Position numbers and translations under genes: made by a program. The notes under the pieces are model-generated. The model made no database searches, was not told where the DNA came from, and saw nothing but the letters and a program-made list of their open reading frames with translations. A DNA stretch of 64,000 bases from NCBI GenBank assembly GCA_903772945.1, contig CAICTM010000198.1, forward strand, positions 29,323 to 93,322, read 5' to 3'. Positions 54,331 through 64,000 of the stretch are shown piece after piece. Each line of letters starts with the position of its first letter. Within the stretch, counting starts at the first letter, position 1. Source of the stretch: Seminavis robusta (taxonomy: Eukaryota; Bacillariophyta; Bacillariophyceae; Naviculales; Naviculaceae).

Positions 54331-54546
54331 ATGCCTCCACATCATGGTCCATTCTGCTGTTTCAACCCCCTATTTCTCTTGTTTCCGTTGTTCTTTCTAT
54401 GCTGCCCCCCGGCTCACGGTGGTGGACACCATCATCAGCATGGCGGACCAGGACATCATGGAGGCGGTGGCCCAGGTGGAGGGTCCCATCATCGCGGACA
54501 TGGAGGAGGCGGTCATCAAGGGGGTGGCAGGGGCGGCCACCGGTAG
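54331..54546 (+). CDS. Small Gly/His-rich protein with hydrophobic leader
   Basis: 71 residues with the ATG in a good context (CAACAAAAATG). After MPPHHGPFCCF comes a hydrophobic stretch (NPLFLLFPLFFLCCPPA), then an almost pure Gly/His/Arg tail (GGGHHHQHGGPGHHGGGGPGGGSHHRGHGGGG) with 12 or so histidines. It could be a secreted or membrane-tethered metal-binding peptide, or cell-wall associated; the composition alone cannot decide. It lies 830 nt upstream of another His/Pro-rich membrane protein on the same strand, which makes chance less likely. Confidence 0.55.
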   Translation: MPPHHGPFCCFNPLFLLFPLFFLCCPPAHGGGHHHQHGGPGHHGGGGPGGGSHHRGHGGGGHQGGGRGGHR

Positions 54547-55379
54547 AATCTCTCTCTCGCTCTCTCTTCGAGTCATGTGAAGCCATTCCTTGTCGTTATG
54601 TAGAAATTAACTAGAATCGAATCAAAATAAGAAAAATCCATCAAAGTACAATTACCATGTAGTTAATATCATCCAAAATTTACCAAAAAATTGCGACCCT
54701 GCGACAATGGCTACCTATGGACACGGTATGCACGCCATATCTGTGCTTGCAACTGGGATGCAGTGTCAGTCAAACGAACGTGTTCAGTAAGATGCTCTAT
54801 ATTCCTTGTTTGTTTGAGAAGATTTGTCGCGGCAGCAGCCAGAGCGACGATGCGATCTTCAGACCAAATTTTCTCACACACAAAAGCAACGAAAAGCTGC
54901 CTACGGTACACTCCGACGGTGCGACGAGACCAGCTAAAAAGAGGGAGCAACAAGCACGAAGCTGAGAATCCTTGCTGTTGATGCTACCATAATGCATCCT
55001 GATCGTGTCAAAAGGAAGGGCCAAACCCAATCCCAAACCCAAAGAACCCAAACCCAAACCTCAGAGGAGTGAGCTGTTGTTTTGGTTCGTACGGTTGCTT
55101 GGTTCCTCCTCTCTTCATTCGATCAGGCATGATGCCAGTGTGTAAAGGACCGTATCAGAGAGAGATCCAGGCGAAGAAGAGAGCTTAACGCGACCTTTGG
55201 TTGACCATTGAAAATTGATCAGCAATCGTTTCAACTAATCCAGGCGGAATAAGATGTTTTCCAATCGTGCGCCGGCCGGCACGAGTTAAAATCCCCAGAG
55301 AAAATCAAAGAGTGAGCTCACAAAAAGACTGCATCGTACTCAGTAGAAAACAAAAACAAAACACCTTAACGGACCCATC
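54547..55379. promoter_or_regulatory. 5' flank of the Pro/His-repeat gene
   Basis: No gene accepted. A short AACCCAAACC-type repeat occurs at 55020-55062. Confidence 0.35.
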
Positions 55380-56648
55380 ATGTTGACGCACCCACCTTCT
55401 CGTCCTTACCCTCCGTCCTATGGACCTCCTCCGCCACCTACGTCCGGTCCATCTGCTGGTCCGCCACCTCCGTCCGGCCCTCCTCCGAGTCCGCATTACG
55501 GACATGGTTTCCACGGCCACGGCCCTCCTGGAGGTTTCTTCCATCCTCGAACCGTCGTCAAGACTTCTGTAGTCATGGTCATCATCGCAAGCCTTGCTCA
55601 AATTGTGGGACTCCATGCCTTGTTGCTCAAGCTTGCTCAGCTTGCCATCCTTGGTCTTGCTGCTCTCTTTGCGTTTCATCATTTCGATGGAGGACGCCGC
55701 CATGGTCCTTGGCACGGACCCGGTCATCACTGGCGTCGCCATCCCAATCACCGCTTTCATCCTCATCCTCATCGTCGCTCCCACCATGGCCAGTTTCCCG
55801 GACGTTTTGGCCCTCCTGGTGGATTCCCAGACGATGCCAACGCCGGTGTCCCTGCTTCCCCACCATTTGGTATCTGGTGGAAACCTTTCCCTTTTAGCGC
55901 TCCATATGCTTCGTTTTGGGATGCTCCTCATGTACCTCCTTTCGCTAACGCAATGCCTCCGCACCGTCAGCAGGAAGACTATGTGAAAAGCCGCCCTTTT
56001 GGACCTGGTCGCTTCCCACCTCGCGGTGGTCATGGTCCACCCCAGCCTCCTTATGGTGCTGAAATGCCGCCCTTTGGACCTCACCATCGTGGCCATGGTC
56101 CACCCTCACCTCCTTATGGCGATGAAATGCCACCCTTTGGACCTCACCATTGCGGTCATGGTCCACCCCCGCCTCCTTATGGCGATGAAATGCCACCCTT
56201 TGGACCTCACCATTGCGGCCATGGTCCACCCCCGCATCCTTATGGTGGTGAAATGCCACCCTTTGGACCTCATCGTCGCGGTCATGGTCCACCACATCCT
56301 CCTAGCGGTGCCGAAATGCCCTCTTTTGGCCCCGGTCATGGATGTCCTCATTTCGGCAATGGTCCACCCCCTCCATCCTCAAAGGGTTATGGCCCAATGC
56401 CGCCATTTGGCCCCGGTCACGGACACCCTCATGGTCCGCCAAATCCATCCTTCGAGGATGATGGTCATATGCCACCCTTTGCCTCCGCCCGTTTCGGCCG
56501 TGGTCCGCCCACTCCATCCTTCGATGGCGATGGTCCGATGCCACCCTTTGGTCCCGGTCACGGACACCCTCGTTTTGACCATGGTCCGCCTCCCTTTGAT
56601 GGTGTTCCACCTCCTGGAGGAATGCATGGATTTTTTGGCTGGTGGTAA
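55380..56648 (+). CDS. Pro/His-rich tandem-repeat membrane protein
   Basis: Single exon, 422 residues. A Pro-rich N-terminus (1-55) precedes one long hydrophobic segment (VVKTSVVMVIIASLAQIVGLHALLLKLAQLAILGLAALFAF, about 60-100), enough for a hairpin or a long helix. Then a His/Arg-rich region (HGPWHGPGHHWRRHPNHRFHPHPHRRSHH) and, from about 215, repeats of roughly 21 residues of the form GHGPPPPPYGDEMPPFGPHHC, best preserved in four copies and looser in four more. It ends HGFFGWW. Related in composition to the small protein upstream. Low-complexity His/Pro proteins may bind metal or silica, or act as structural matrix; function unknown. Confidence 0.7.
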   Translation: MLTHPPSRPYPPSYGPPPPPTSGPSAGPPPPSGPPPSPHYGHGFHGHGPPGGFFHPRTVVKTSVVMVIIASLAQIVGLHALLLKLAQLAILGLAALFAFHHFDGGRRHGPWHGPGHHWRRHPNHRFHPHPHRRSHHGQFPGRFGPPGGFPDDANAGVPASPPFGIWWKPFPFSAPYASFWDAPHVPPFANAMPPHRQQEDYVKSRPFGPGRFPPRGGHGPPQPPYGAEMPPFGPHHRGHGPPSPPYGDEMPPFGPHHCGHGPPPPPYGDEMPPFGPHHCGHGPPPHPYGGEMPPFGPHRRGHGPPHPPSGAEMPSFGPGHGCPHFGNGPPPPSSKGYGPMPPFGPGHGHPHGPPNPSFEDDGHMPPFASARFGRGPPTPSFDGDGPMPPFGPGHGHPRFDHGPPPFDGVPPPGGMHGFFGWW

Positions 56649-57201
56649 GCGTTTATCTTAGGAAGAGTTTTCAACCACAAGGAGGTCCCTCATTGGTGAC
56701 AGCACGCAAGTCAAAATGAACAGATTGGAAAATCAGGGACAATTAATTGGTGGCAACACGCGAGTCAAAAGTGAACAGATTGGAAAATCAGTGGACAAGC
56801 ACAGCACATATTGATTCAAGCAAGCAAGATAGTTATTAAGAAGTGATTAAATTTACTGTTATAGTTCCTACGTAGCTTTGACTTTGTTTTTGTCCTTTTA
56901 AGAGGTAACTGGACAACCCCCCGCAAGTTGTGAGGCTGCAATAGTCAGGACGAGCTGCCGAGAGGGTGCAGGAAGGTATCTGCACGCGCAAAAGAATCGT
57001 TTGCAAAGGGGTCATGCTGCCGGTGTTCTTCTACGTAGTACAGTGAAGGATAACAAACCACGAAAGGTTTCTCAATTGGCAACTCCCCCGTAGGGCGCAG
57101 CCCTGTTACCTGTCCAGATTGATGCTCCAAAACCGAGGGCCACAGTTAGAACTTGTCTCTGAACTGTATTCGTGCACACGCGTAGTCGGTGAGGCGCGGA
57201 G
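56649..57201. other. Spacer between convergent genes, with a tandem duplication
   Basis: About 53 nt are repeated in tandem with small changes at 56692-56797 (the shared part includes GAACAGATTGGAAAATCAG). No gene seen. Confidence 0.6.
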
Positions 57202-59064
57202 CTAGCCACAGCACCTTACAAGCGTGCAGTTGGCAACAATATGCAGCCTCCCTTGAGCAACTCTCTCACATAGTGGCTCTGGAAGAACCCCCGAAACCGA
57301 AGTTCCACCCAGATCCAACTTTGTTAAGCTAGTCAACAGTCCCAGTTCTGATGGTACTAGCCCACTCATATGGGGGTTGCGTGCAAGGTCCAGTTCCTCG
57401 AGGCGACTCAAGCTTGGAGATGCAGCAGCAAAAAGAATTGTGAGTAACATGCCGTCCTCGTGAATTGCGTGACACATTCTTTCCTTCACGTACCTGCCCA
57501 ACTCTGTTGGAATCATGCCGTAGTGATTGTTGTTCGCCGATGCCAAGTGAGTCAAGTTTCTGCAACGGGCGACTAACCCCGAATAGGGATTCTCGCGGTT
57601 GCTTTTGAAGTTGTTTGAGTTATTGAATACTTCCAAGTGTGGCAAGAGAAGGAACACATTTGGATTGCCTCGAATAAAGTGATTGCTGTCGAGTTTGACG
57701 ACCCGAAGCTTGGAATTGAGAATGCCACTCCCCCTTCCCTGTCCGGTGAACTTGTTATGGGAGACCACAAAGATTTCAAGATTGTGAGCTCTAAGCGGAG
57801 GTGGTGGACCTGTAAAGTTGTTATAGGATAAATCGAACGATCGAATAGTGCCAAAGTCGATAGTCTCATCCGTGTAGGCTCTTTGCAGGTTGTTGGAGGA
57901 AAGGTTGAGGTTCATGAGTACTCCAGTGTCATCACAAGGACGTTCGATGCTTTTGGAAAACCAGTTGCATTCAGCGATGTAGTAGCTTAACCAGCCGTCT
58001 CGTCTAGTCCAATTGTAACCATTGGTTAGAAGGAAGAACGCCGCCATGTTGAATCTCTGCATCTCTCGTTCCGGAGGGTAGGTCTCGAGCAGCGGGTCTT
58101 CCAGCATCCAGCGATTTGCAAAGTACAAGGGACTGCCAATGATTTCAATGCCTGCCTTCACCTCAGTACGTAAGCCCTCTGAGAAGAAAGGATACAGCTG
58201 CATTTCTTCATTGAGCGATTCAGTCTCAAGAGGAACCTGCACGTCAGCATCGTCGTCTTCTGGTCGAGGACTCAAGGCAATGGCAAGAATGATTACCACG
58301 CAGAACGCGACGGCAAAAGTTCCAATCAGAATAGCCCACCGTTTGTTGCTGGCTGGCTTTGGGGCACTTTCTGGCAGAATCGTACCATCGATCACCTCGT
58401 TCTCTTGGACTGGGATGTGCTCTCGAGCTACGTGCGCGACACCACCACCGTTCTCTTCATCGCCGACGACAACAGCCCCATCAATAACCTGCATTGCAGG
58501 CTGCTCTTCGTCGTCTCGCTCAACTGAATCTCGCTGGGATGGTTCGATACCTTGACGGTCTACCTCTGCCTGATGGTTATGTCTCGTCGCGCTTAGCCCT
58601 GGCGTCACTGGAATTGCCCCGGGAAGTGATGCCAGCATGATTGGCGCACCAGGAGTCAATGGCAAAGGCAGGATGTTGTTGGAAGTATCCGTGCTCTCTT
58701 CAAAGCATTCGTCAATGGCGGAATGGTTCCTCGCATCGCCATCAGAGACTGTAGAAGGGACGAGTGTCATCGCCTCCTCCTTCTTCATCATCTCAAGAGC
58801 GTTCTCTTGCTTGTTCCCATCCAAATGGAAGTCACTCAGAGACGCCTCGTTCTTCATCTTCTGCAGAGCATGTTGCTCCATTCCCGTCATCTTGCTAACC
58901 GTTTCTGTCTCAGCTTTCCCGACCTCAAGATGACCTGTGTTGGTACGTTCTGCGCTCTCATCGTTTGTCTTCTCGGCTATCTCATGCTCTACATGTGCCT
59001 CCCTTGCCGCTTCCAATGAGACACTCTCGTCAACAATATTGGCAGCTGTCTCCGTTGCTTTCAT
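57202..59064 (-). CDS. Leucine-rich-repeat single-TM protein
   Basis: 620 residues from the ATG at 59064, chosen because it opens a typical acidic cytosolic tail; 42 more in-frame codons lie upstream. The N-terminal 250 residues are Glu/Thr-rich and disordered. One TM helix follows (WAILIGTFAVAFCVVIILAIAL), then an ectodomain: a cap region with ...NGYNWTRRDGWLSYYIAECNWFSKS and LRRs of the 24-residue plant type (LMNLNLSSNNLQ, IRSFDLSYNNFTG, LEIFVVSHNKFTG, LRVVKLDSNHF, LTHLASANNNHYGMIPTELG, LEELDLARNPHMSGLVPSELG, LTKLDLGGTSVSG). No kinase domain is present. Such type II LRR proteins are expanded in pennate diatoms; ligand unknown. The 81-nt stretch 57493-57413 looks like an intron read in frame; removing it restores the repeat spacing and gives 593 residues. 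Confidence 0.8.
   Translation of the reverse strand: MKATETAANIVDESVSLEAAREAHVEHEIAEKTNDESAERTNTGHLEVGKAETETVSKMTGMEQHALQKMKNEASLSDFHLDGNKQENALEMMKKEEAMTLVPSTVSDGDARNHSAIDECFEESTDTSNNILPLPLTPGAPIMLASLPGAIPVTPGLSATRHNHQAEVDRQGIEPSQRDSVERDDEEQPAMQVIDGAVVVGDEENGGGVAHVAREHIPVQENEVIDGTILPESAPKPASNKRWAILIGTFAVAFCVVIILAIALSPRPEDDDADVQVPLETESLNEEMQLYPFFSEGLRTEVKAGIEIIGSPLYFANRWMLEDPLLETYPPEREMQRFNMAAFFLLTNGYNWTRRDGWLSYYIAECNWFSKSIERPCDDTGVLMNLNLSSNNLQRAYTDETIDFGTIRSFDLSYNNFTGPPPPLRAHNLEIFVVSHNKFTGQGRGSGILNSKLRVVKLDSNHFIRGNPNVFLLLPHLEVFNNSNNFKSNRENPYSGLVARCRNLTHLASANNNHYGMIPTELGRYVKERMCHAIHEDGMLLTILFAAASPSLSRLEELDLARNPHMSGLVPSELGLLTSLTKLDLGGTSVSGVLPEPLCERVAQGRLHIVANCTLVRCCG
57413..57493 (-). other. 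Probable in-frame intron inside the LRR gene
   Basis: The minus strand reads GTACGTGAAG...CATCTCCAAG, a GT-AG intron of 81 nt, divisible by three and without a stop. Its translation (VKERMCHAIHEDG...) breaks the LRR pattern; splicing gives TELGSLSRLEELDLA, the regular repeat. Confidence 0.65.
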
Positions 59065-59865
59065 CTTTACTGTACGCTGTATATGAAGAAAGACATGTAG
59101 ATAGTATCTGCGTAGGAATAAAGCTGTCGACTTCAGGATTTGTAGCTTGCTACCGGTAGCAAACAACAACAAGCAACAAGCAACAAGCAAGGAGAGTACT
59201 TACAGTACAGGGTATTTGAAAGGAGCAGTTCTGGGTTTTAGCACAGTCGTAGTATTTTTCTCTGCTGTGAACCCCAAGAAAAAGAGTCCTCGGTCATCGG
59301 TCATCTTCAACTTTGAGCGTCCAGTGACGTGGAACACCCTCTAAATAAGTACAGTACCGTTATAGTACTGTATCAAGGCGTTTACCAACGAATGAAAAGG
59401 GGCAAGAGTAATACATGCTTCAGTTAATAAATTCCATTGTGCTCCTTTCGGCTCGTCGATGGTCAACAAAATCAGTATTAAACTTACTACAGTACCGTTT
59501 CACGCGCACATGCTCAAAATGCAGCGTGAACCCTCCGAGCAGCATCATCATTATTTATTGGAGATTGAAGGGAGTGACTTCAGTCGGAGTGTTGCCGCGA
59601 TCGGTTCGAACAGGTCTGCCCGCTCCCTTTTTAAAACATCAGATTCTGCTCTGTCCGAATGTCCCGATGTTTTAGAAAAGAATGGCGGTACGGTAGCCTT
59701 CACCCTATTGAAAATCGACATGGGATCTGTGGTCCGTTCGATAATTCGACCATGGTTTCTGTCAACCCTAACTAAGCAGCGGACCAAGATCCAAGCGAAA
59801 GAAGCAAAGAAGCAAAGAAGCAAAGAAGAGCAGCAATAAAAGACAGGAACGGAACTGGTCTAAAG
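59065..59865. promoter_or_regulatory. Divergent promoter of the LRR and sepiapterin reductase genes
   Basis: About 800 nt between starts. Frames inside it (for example 59459-59839) show no family. An AACAACAAGCAACAAGCAAC run lies near 59165. Confidence 0.35.
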
Positions 59866-60678
59866 ATGGGAATGCAGATGCTATTGATTGTGACGGGGGC
59901 GTCGAAAGGTCTGGGAAAGGCCATAACGACTGGCTTTTGCTGTATGGACTCATCAGAGCAGCAGCGACAGCAACTGGATCGACTGCATGTTGTCCTGGCG
60001 GCCCGATCGGCAAATTTGTTGGAAGAGCTGGGTCGAACCATCATGCATCATAACGAGTCGACCAAGGTTCGAGTGACACTTTCCTGCTTTGCCGTGGATT
60101 TGTCCGATTTGGATCAACTGGACTCCCACTTTGATCGCATGTTCCAAGAAGTCAATCTCTCTGGTTTTGATCGCGTCGTCTTTGTCAACAATGCCGGGTC
60201 TCTGGGATATCTGGGGCCCTGCTCGTCCAGTCCATCTTTGACGGGCATGAAAGCCACCATTGACTTTAATGTCACGTCTGCTCTGTGGCTGTCCAGTCGA
60301 TTTGCACAGCTCGTGCAGGAAAATTCGAATCCCGACACTCAAAAAGTAACACTCATCAACATTTCCAGCTTGTTGGCCGTCGAGGCATTTCCCACCATGG
60401 GAATATACGCCGCAGGCAAGGCTGCTAGAGACAATTATCATGCCACCATGGCCAAGGAAATGCCTCGCATAAAAGTGCTCAACTATGCACCAGGGCCTCT
60501 GGAAACTGACATGGTGGAAGAGATTCGAGCAGCGCCCAAGTTAGACAAGAGCCTCAAGCCTGCTTTTGACAAGAAATTGATTGATCCACAGGATTCCGCA
60601 AAAAAACTGGTCGACTTGGTCTTCTCAGACAAGTTCGAGTCGGGATCACATGTGGACTATTATGATATTTCATCCTAA
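59866..60678 (+). CDS. SPR: Sepiapterin reductase
   Basis: Single exon, 270 residues, close to the usual 260. A short-chain dehydrogenase with NADPH-binding TGASKGLG (10-17), VNNAG (107-111), catalytic Ser167/168, Tyr181 and Lys185 in GIYAAGKAARD. The segments YAAGKAARDNYHATMAKEMPRIKVLNYAPGPLETDM and SGSHVDYYD are specific marks of sepiapterin reductase; the Asp in the latter binds the pterin in the mammalian enzyme. It catalyses the last steps of tetrahydrobiopterin synthesis from 6-pyruvoyl-tetrahydropterin. Cytosolic; no leader. Good match in length and motifs, so the call is strong for the family and likely for function. Confidence 0.9.
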   Translation: MGMQMLLIVTGASKGLGKAITTGFCCMDSSEQQRQQLDRLHVVLAARSANLLEELGRTIMHHNESTKVRVTLSCFAVDLSDLDQLDSHFDRMFQEVNLSGFDRVVFVNNAGSLGYLGPCSSSPSLTGMKATIDFNVTSALWLSSRFAQLVQENSNPDTQKVTLINISSLLAVEAFPTMGIYAAGKAARDNYHATMAKEMPRIKVLNYAPGPLETDMVEEIRAAPKLDKSLKPAFDKKLIDPQDSAKKLVDLVFSDKFESGSHVDYYDISS

Positions 60679-61463
60679 TGTTTCCCTTCTTTGCAATCAA
60701 CTATTCCTACCGTATCTCGACCAATTCAATCAATCAATGAATTATGTGTGGTTTGCAGTGAGAATACTTTCATTCAGAGTTTCGTAACCTGCTTGCCAAC
60801 ATACAGCATCAACATGTTTGCCTCTCCCTATCAGCAACAAGAAATTGCTTCCTCAATGCCTACCGTACTGGTGTTGTCCAAACGATAGCCGAGAACCAAC
60901 CTGTAGATGATGACAGCTTTTGTAGGAGAAAAAACAGAGTCAACGAGAACCATTGTTGGTAGCACCACTAGTGGAAGATTCCACGGTATCAAACCTCCAT
61001 TCCACTCTCCGATGTATGGGAAAACGATCCTCCCAATAGGCAGCATTATACTGTGACCGTCGGTGGTCTTTCACGGTGCCTGCTCGGCTAGCTGATGTTG
61101 ATGCGTAGCATTGGGACAAGCACCACTTATCCAGGAGCAGATGGAAAAAATAGGGTAGGGAATCATCGATGACACCATCACCATGGTGGACCCACACCCT
61201 GCCTGCCGCACGAGTGCACGGAGCAGCGATGGTGAGCAAGGGGAAGGAGACCAAATTGATTCCTGGTGGGGGAGAGCAGACAAAAATCCTACATTACTGA
61301 AATAGAACCACGCCTTCAAGGTTTCTGGTAGTTACTTCTTTCTTTTTCTTTAGTTGTTGCTACCAGTATTTTCAATGCATTGCTTGGCCGTGATACCTAT
61401 TCTTTTCTTTAAAGGCACTGACCATGATACATGTAGATATATCCTTTTCTTCCCTTCATCTCT
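60679..61463. other. Spacer between convergent genes
   Basis: No gene seen. Minus frames at 60831-61319 have no family likeness. Confidence 0.35.
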
Positions 61464-62409
61464 TCAGTTTCCATCTTTACCAATGTCTTTCATCGTGCGC
61501 ACAGGCTTGCGCTTGATACCTCGCTTTTCAAATTCAGTCCTGATCTGACGAGCACTGCAGATACCTGGAAAGAAATGGGGCTGGCCTGCACCGTTGTTGC
61601 CATCGAAAGCCGCAAACCACTTGTTCCACTGCTCCTTGGGGGTCTCCGTTTCTTTCAAATAGATAATAACCGGGAAATCTATCGAGGGGAAAAATCCGTA
61701 GTTCGTAATCGTATCATAGTTCCAGCGGTTTTGGGTACCGGAAACATAGTTGTTGGGCTTCCTCACCAGCCTGGCCCCTTTTTCCAAATCACACCGTGGG
61801 CCCTTTACATTGTAGAATTCCATGGCATCCTTTTCAAATACCAAGCGAACACGGAGCGTTTGGACCCAAAGCAAAGCAGCAAAGACAACGTGAAAGCAAG
61901 CGCCAAAGACACCAATTATAGAGGGACTGCCATCCGCCATGTACGCTGCATGCGAAAAAGTAAGTTAGAAAAAAGTGAAAGCAAAGCAAGGCAAATCAAT
62001 GAGACATCTTATCATCAGACACAAGCCAAGCACCCTGAAGAAGCAACCGATTCATTGATCATTCGATTCAACCCCCCCGTCAAGATAGAAAACGCGCGCA
62101 CTGCACCGAGCTGAACTTACATGGGTGGTACCAGGCAATCAAAGGAGCCAGCAACAAAACCTGCACGGCCAGCGAGTAATCGGGGTCAATCACACGATCC
62201 GCCATCTTGGAACGTTCCGCCTTGGACACCTCGTTGACAGGGACAGATGGCGTCACTTTTCGTGTAGAGGTGGACTTGGTGGCAAAATCGTTGGTTCCAG
62301 TGGCCACGTTCAATGCAACCTTGTGGCCCGTGAAGGCGGGTGGCCGGATGGTAAAGGCAGCATTGGCTCCACCAACTGCCAAGCAAGCAAGAACAATCGA
62401 AAGCTTCAT
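61464..62409 (-). CDS. DUF3119-family plastid protein
   Basis: Exons 62409-62121 and 61945-61464 (175-nt GT-AG intron) encode 256 residues. The signal-transit leader MKLSIVLACLAVGGANAAF carries the Ala-x-Ala/Ala-Phe junction used for import into diatom plastids. The mature part starts with a linker (TIRPPAFTGHKVALNV), two membrane-touching hydrophobic segments (SLAVQVLLLAPLIAWYHP, IIGVFGACFHVVFAALLWVQ), then the DUF3119 body: LRVRLVFEKDAMEFY, NYVSGTQNRWNYDTITNYGFFPSIDFPVIIYLKETETPKEQW, HFFPGICSARQIRTEFEKRG. The family is shared by cyanobacteria and plastids, with no firm function. The leader and family agree, so plastid location is likely. Confidence 0.8.
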
Positions 62410-62778
62410 CGTGCTGCAATTGGTTTTATTGACAAAAAAAGTCTCAAGATCCTTTCTTACTCTTCAATTGTTGTGGCTTGGCCAAATTATGAGCCAAAGA
62501 AGATACCAATGGCTGCCTCTTCTGCTGCTGTAGATCTATAGAGTCATAGTCACCGTTGCAACGATGCCTGTCAGACATAGATCGATATCATAGATATCTA
62601 TGCCAGAAGGTGTCAAAGTCCCGAGACCAAAATCATTCTTCAGAGAAGGATTTTGCCCAGCAATGACGATTATGTTCGTACTCGGGTCGAAATTCTAGAT
62701 ATCCATGTTCTGGGAGAAGATAACAAGTGGCAACAAAGACTTTCTACCAGCAAAAGATGTTCTTTGACGAACAGAACT
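62410..62778. other. Spacer
   Basis: Upstream of the DUF3119 gene and outside the end of the Mutator-like copy. No gene seen. Confidence 0.4.
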
Positions 62779-64000
62779 GAGAGACCCTGAAACGCACGCG
62801 ATGTTACACGTATAACTCGTATCACTCGTATAACTTGTATCACTCGTATAACAGGTCTAACACATCTTACGTGTAGAATACGTATAACATGTATAACACG
62901 TATAACACGCACGCCAGCCAGCCACCGTGACCGTTCGAGTTTCGCAAAATGACTTGACTCCAACTTGACTTCAACACCAACTCCAATCTCCACCACAAAG
63001 AACCACCATCCACCATGACAACAACCTCTCTTCTCTTGTTTGTTTGAAGGATACAAAGGTTTCTCTTGTTATTTGAAGATAGCACCATCATTGTGGGTAA
63101 GTAGGCAATGTGGTATGGCTTTGTTGAAGCCAAGAAGACTGTTCCTGTGGAAAGATAGAATGATTTCTCTTCATTCAACTCATTCTCCATTTTTCTGCCT
63201 CCACTCTCTTCCTCAGGCCCTGTACAGCCTTCAGGACCATTCTCTTTGCATTCATATACTTCTGAAGGCTCACTGACAAAGCCTGTGGAAGATCTGGCTG
63301 GAGCACCTACACTTATCTTGGACTGGACCCCAACAATCCTGAGCACAGGACACACGTTGAAAGTCTCAGGGCTTTGGGTTTCGCAGTTCCAGCATCTGCT
63401 CCAGCTCCAGCAGCCACTGCAGCACCAGCAGCCTCAGCAGAATCTACCTCTGAGGACGATGAAGGCAGCGTATCAAGGCGGGTGAAGAGAGCGAAAAGGG
63501 GAAAGAAGAAGGGCAGTTCCTAGATTATCTTTTTGATTTCTTGGCGGGACTGGTCGATGGCCTTTCCCTGACACTCTTTCTTGATTTGTCGGTTGCAGGT
63601 AAGCTCAACATTGCTCCGCTATGCTCTTGCCTTCCGTTATTGTGCACTTTCAAAATCTCAGTGTGTATCTTGTCCAATCCTTCTCTCAATATTCAGCCAC
63701 TTCTACTCTTGACAGACTTTTGGCCGAATGAAGTCGAGGCATGGCATTTCGGTAGAACCACTGGAATATCCACTTTGAAGCACATGGGAACAATGCCCAT
63801 GTGTGGCTGAACGACTGCCCATCGGCAGCTAGCCCAGACTCGATGTGCAATTCCCTCTTTTCTGAGTTTGTTTTGTAGGTAATATCACCAGACTTGAACT
63901 CGGGATACATTTGGAACAATCTCTGGGAACTTTCACTCGTCCAGGCAAGTGCAAGCAAAATCATTCCGGAACCTGTTATGGATAGAGCCTCTCTTACTTT
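62779..64000 (-). mobile_element. Mutator-like element, copy 2, extends past the right edge
   Basis: The terminus at 62779 (GAGAGACCCTGAAACGCACG) matches the ends of copy 1 at 6825-8096, followed by the same kind of GTATAACTCG/CGTATAACAC arrays and then a segment nearly identical to 7020-7200. Unlike copy 1 it still carries transposase core sequence on the minus strand near the edge. The other end lies outside the window. Confidence 0.7.
63686..64000 (-). pseudogene. MULE transposase core fragment
   Basis: The frame is open from the window edge to a stop at 63686 (104 codons). It reads WTSESSQRLFQMYPEFKSGD, ITYKTNSEKRELHIESGLAADGQSF and WIFQWFYRNAMPRLH, matching the start of the MULE DDE domain (D.TYKTN and the following helices). 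The stop comes before the second catalytic Asp, so this is either an exon end or a broken gene; I favour a decayed copy because the downstream frames (63355-62867) are shifted. Confidence 0.6.

Noticed and set aside
55305-56096. 263-residue minus frame rich in Arg/Ser
   Set aside because: Antisense of the Pro/His-repeat gene, whose plus frame is longer and has a membrane segment and regular repeats.
62867-63355. 162-residue minus frame as a host gene
   Set aside because: It crosses the terminal arrays of the Mutator-like copy, and its core is shared with copy 1 in a different frame context, so it belongs to the element.
1-64000. tRNA or rRNA genes
   Set aside because: No tRNA-like cloverleaf with a GGTTCGAATCC-type arm or rRNA segment was recognised by eye; a covariance-model scan would be needed to exclude short ones.

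Overview
The window is nuclear DNA of a eukaryotic alga. The best fit is a pennate diatom, possibly Seminavis or a relative; this is inferred from gene families and was not tested. Supporting signs are short GT-AG introns (60-120 nt), ER signal plus plastid transit leaders, a GABA-B-like class C receptor, a membrane LRR protein of the type expanded in such diatoms, a mitochondrial L-galactonolactone dehydrogenase and several lineage-specific unknown proteins. Genes lie on both strands with no operons, separated by spacers rich in short palindromes (CTAGCTAG, GGTACC/ACCGGT, ACATGT).

Left part (0-19 kb): an edge-truncated ISXO2/Merlin-type transposase-like gene; a two-exon plastid-type small protein; a SABATH carboxyl methyltransferase divergent from a secreted unknown protein; a patatin-like lipase; an internally deleted Mutator-like element; an 834-residue class C GPCR; a three-exon PLOD-type glycosyltransferase; and a six-exon MscS channel whose last two introns are near copies of each other.

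Middle (19-46 kb): a 1.4 kb A/T-rich minisatellite, a GAF protein, L-galactono-1,4-lactone dehydrogenase divergent from a tail-anchored UBE2J/Ubc6 E2, an F-box protein, a four-TM coiled-coil protein, a 193-residue unknown, an inverted-repeat element, a long gene-poor stretch with degraded coding traces, a sterol desaturase-family hydroxylase and a 201-residue nuclear-looking protein.

Right part (45-64 kb): two paralogous bZIP factors, a MITE with perfect 18-nt terminal inverted repeats and an 8-bp target duplication, a fasciclin protein, two His/Pro/Gly-rich proteins, an LRR membrane protein with an in-frame stop-free intron, sepiapterin reductase, a plastid DUF3119 protein and a second, longer Mutator-like copy running off the right edge.

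Functional links are loose. GLDH is the last step of ascorbate synthesis. UBE2J and the F-box protein are neighbours in the ubiquitin system. Sepiapterin reductase makes tetrahydrobiopterin. GPCR, LRR, MscS and GAF genes are sensing or signalling functions. All multi-exon models were built by hand from splice consensus and reading phase; no transcript or database evidence was available.
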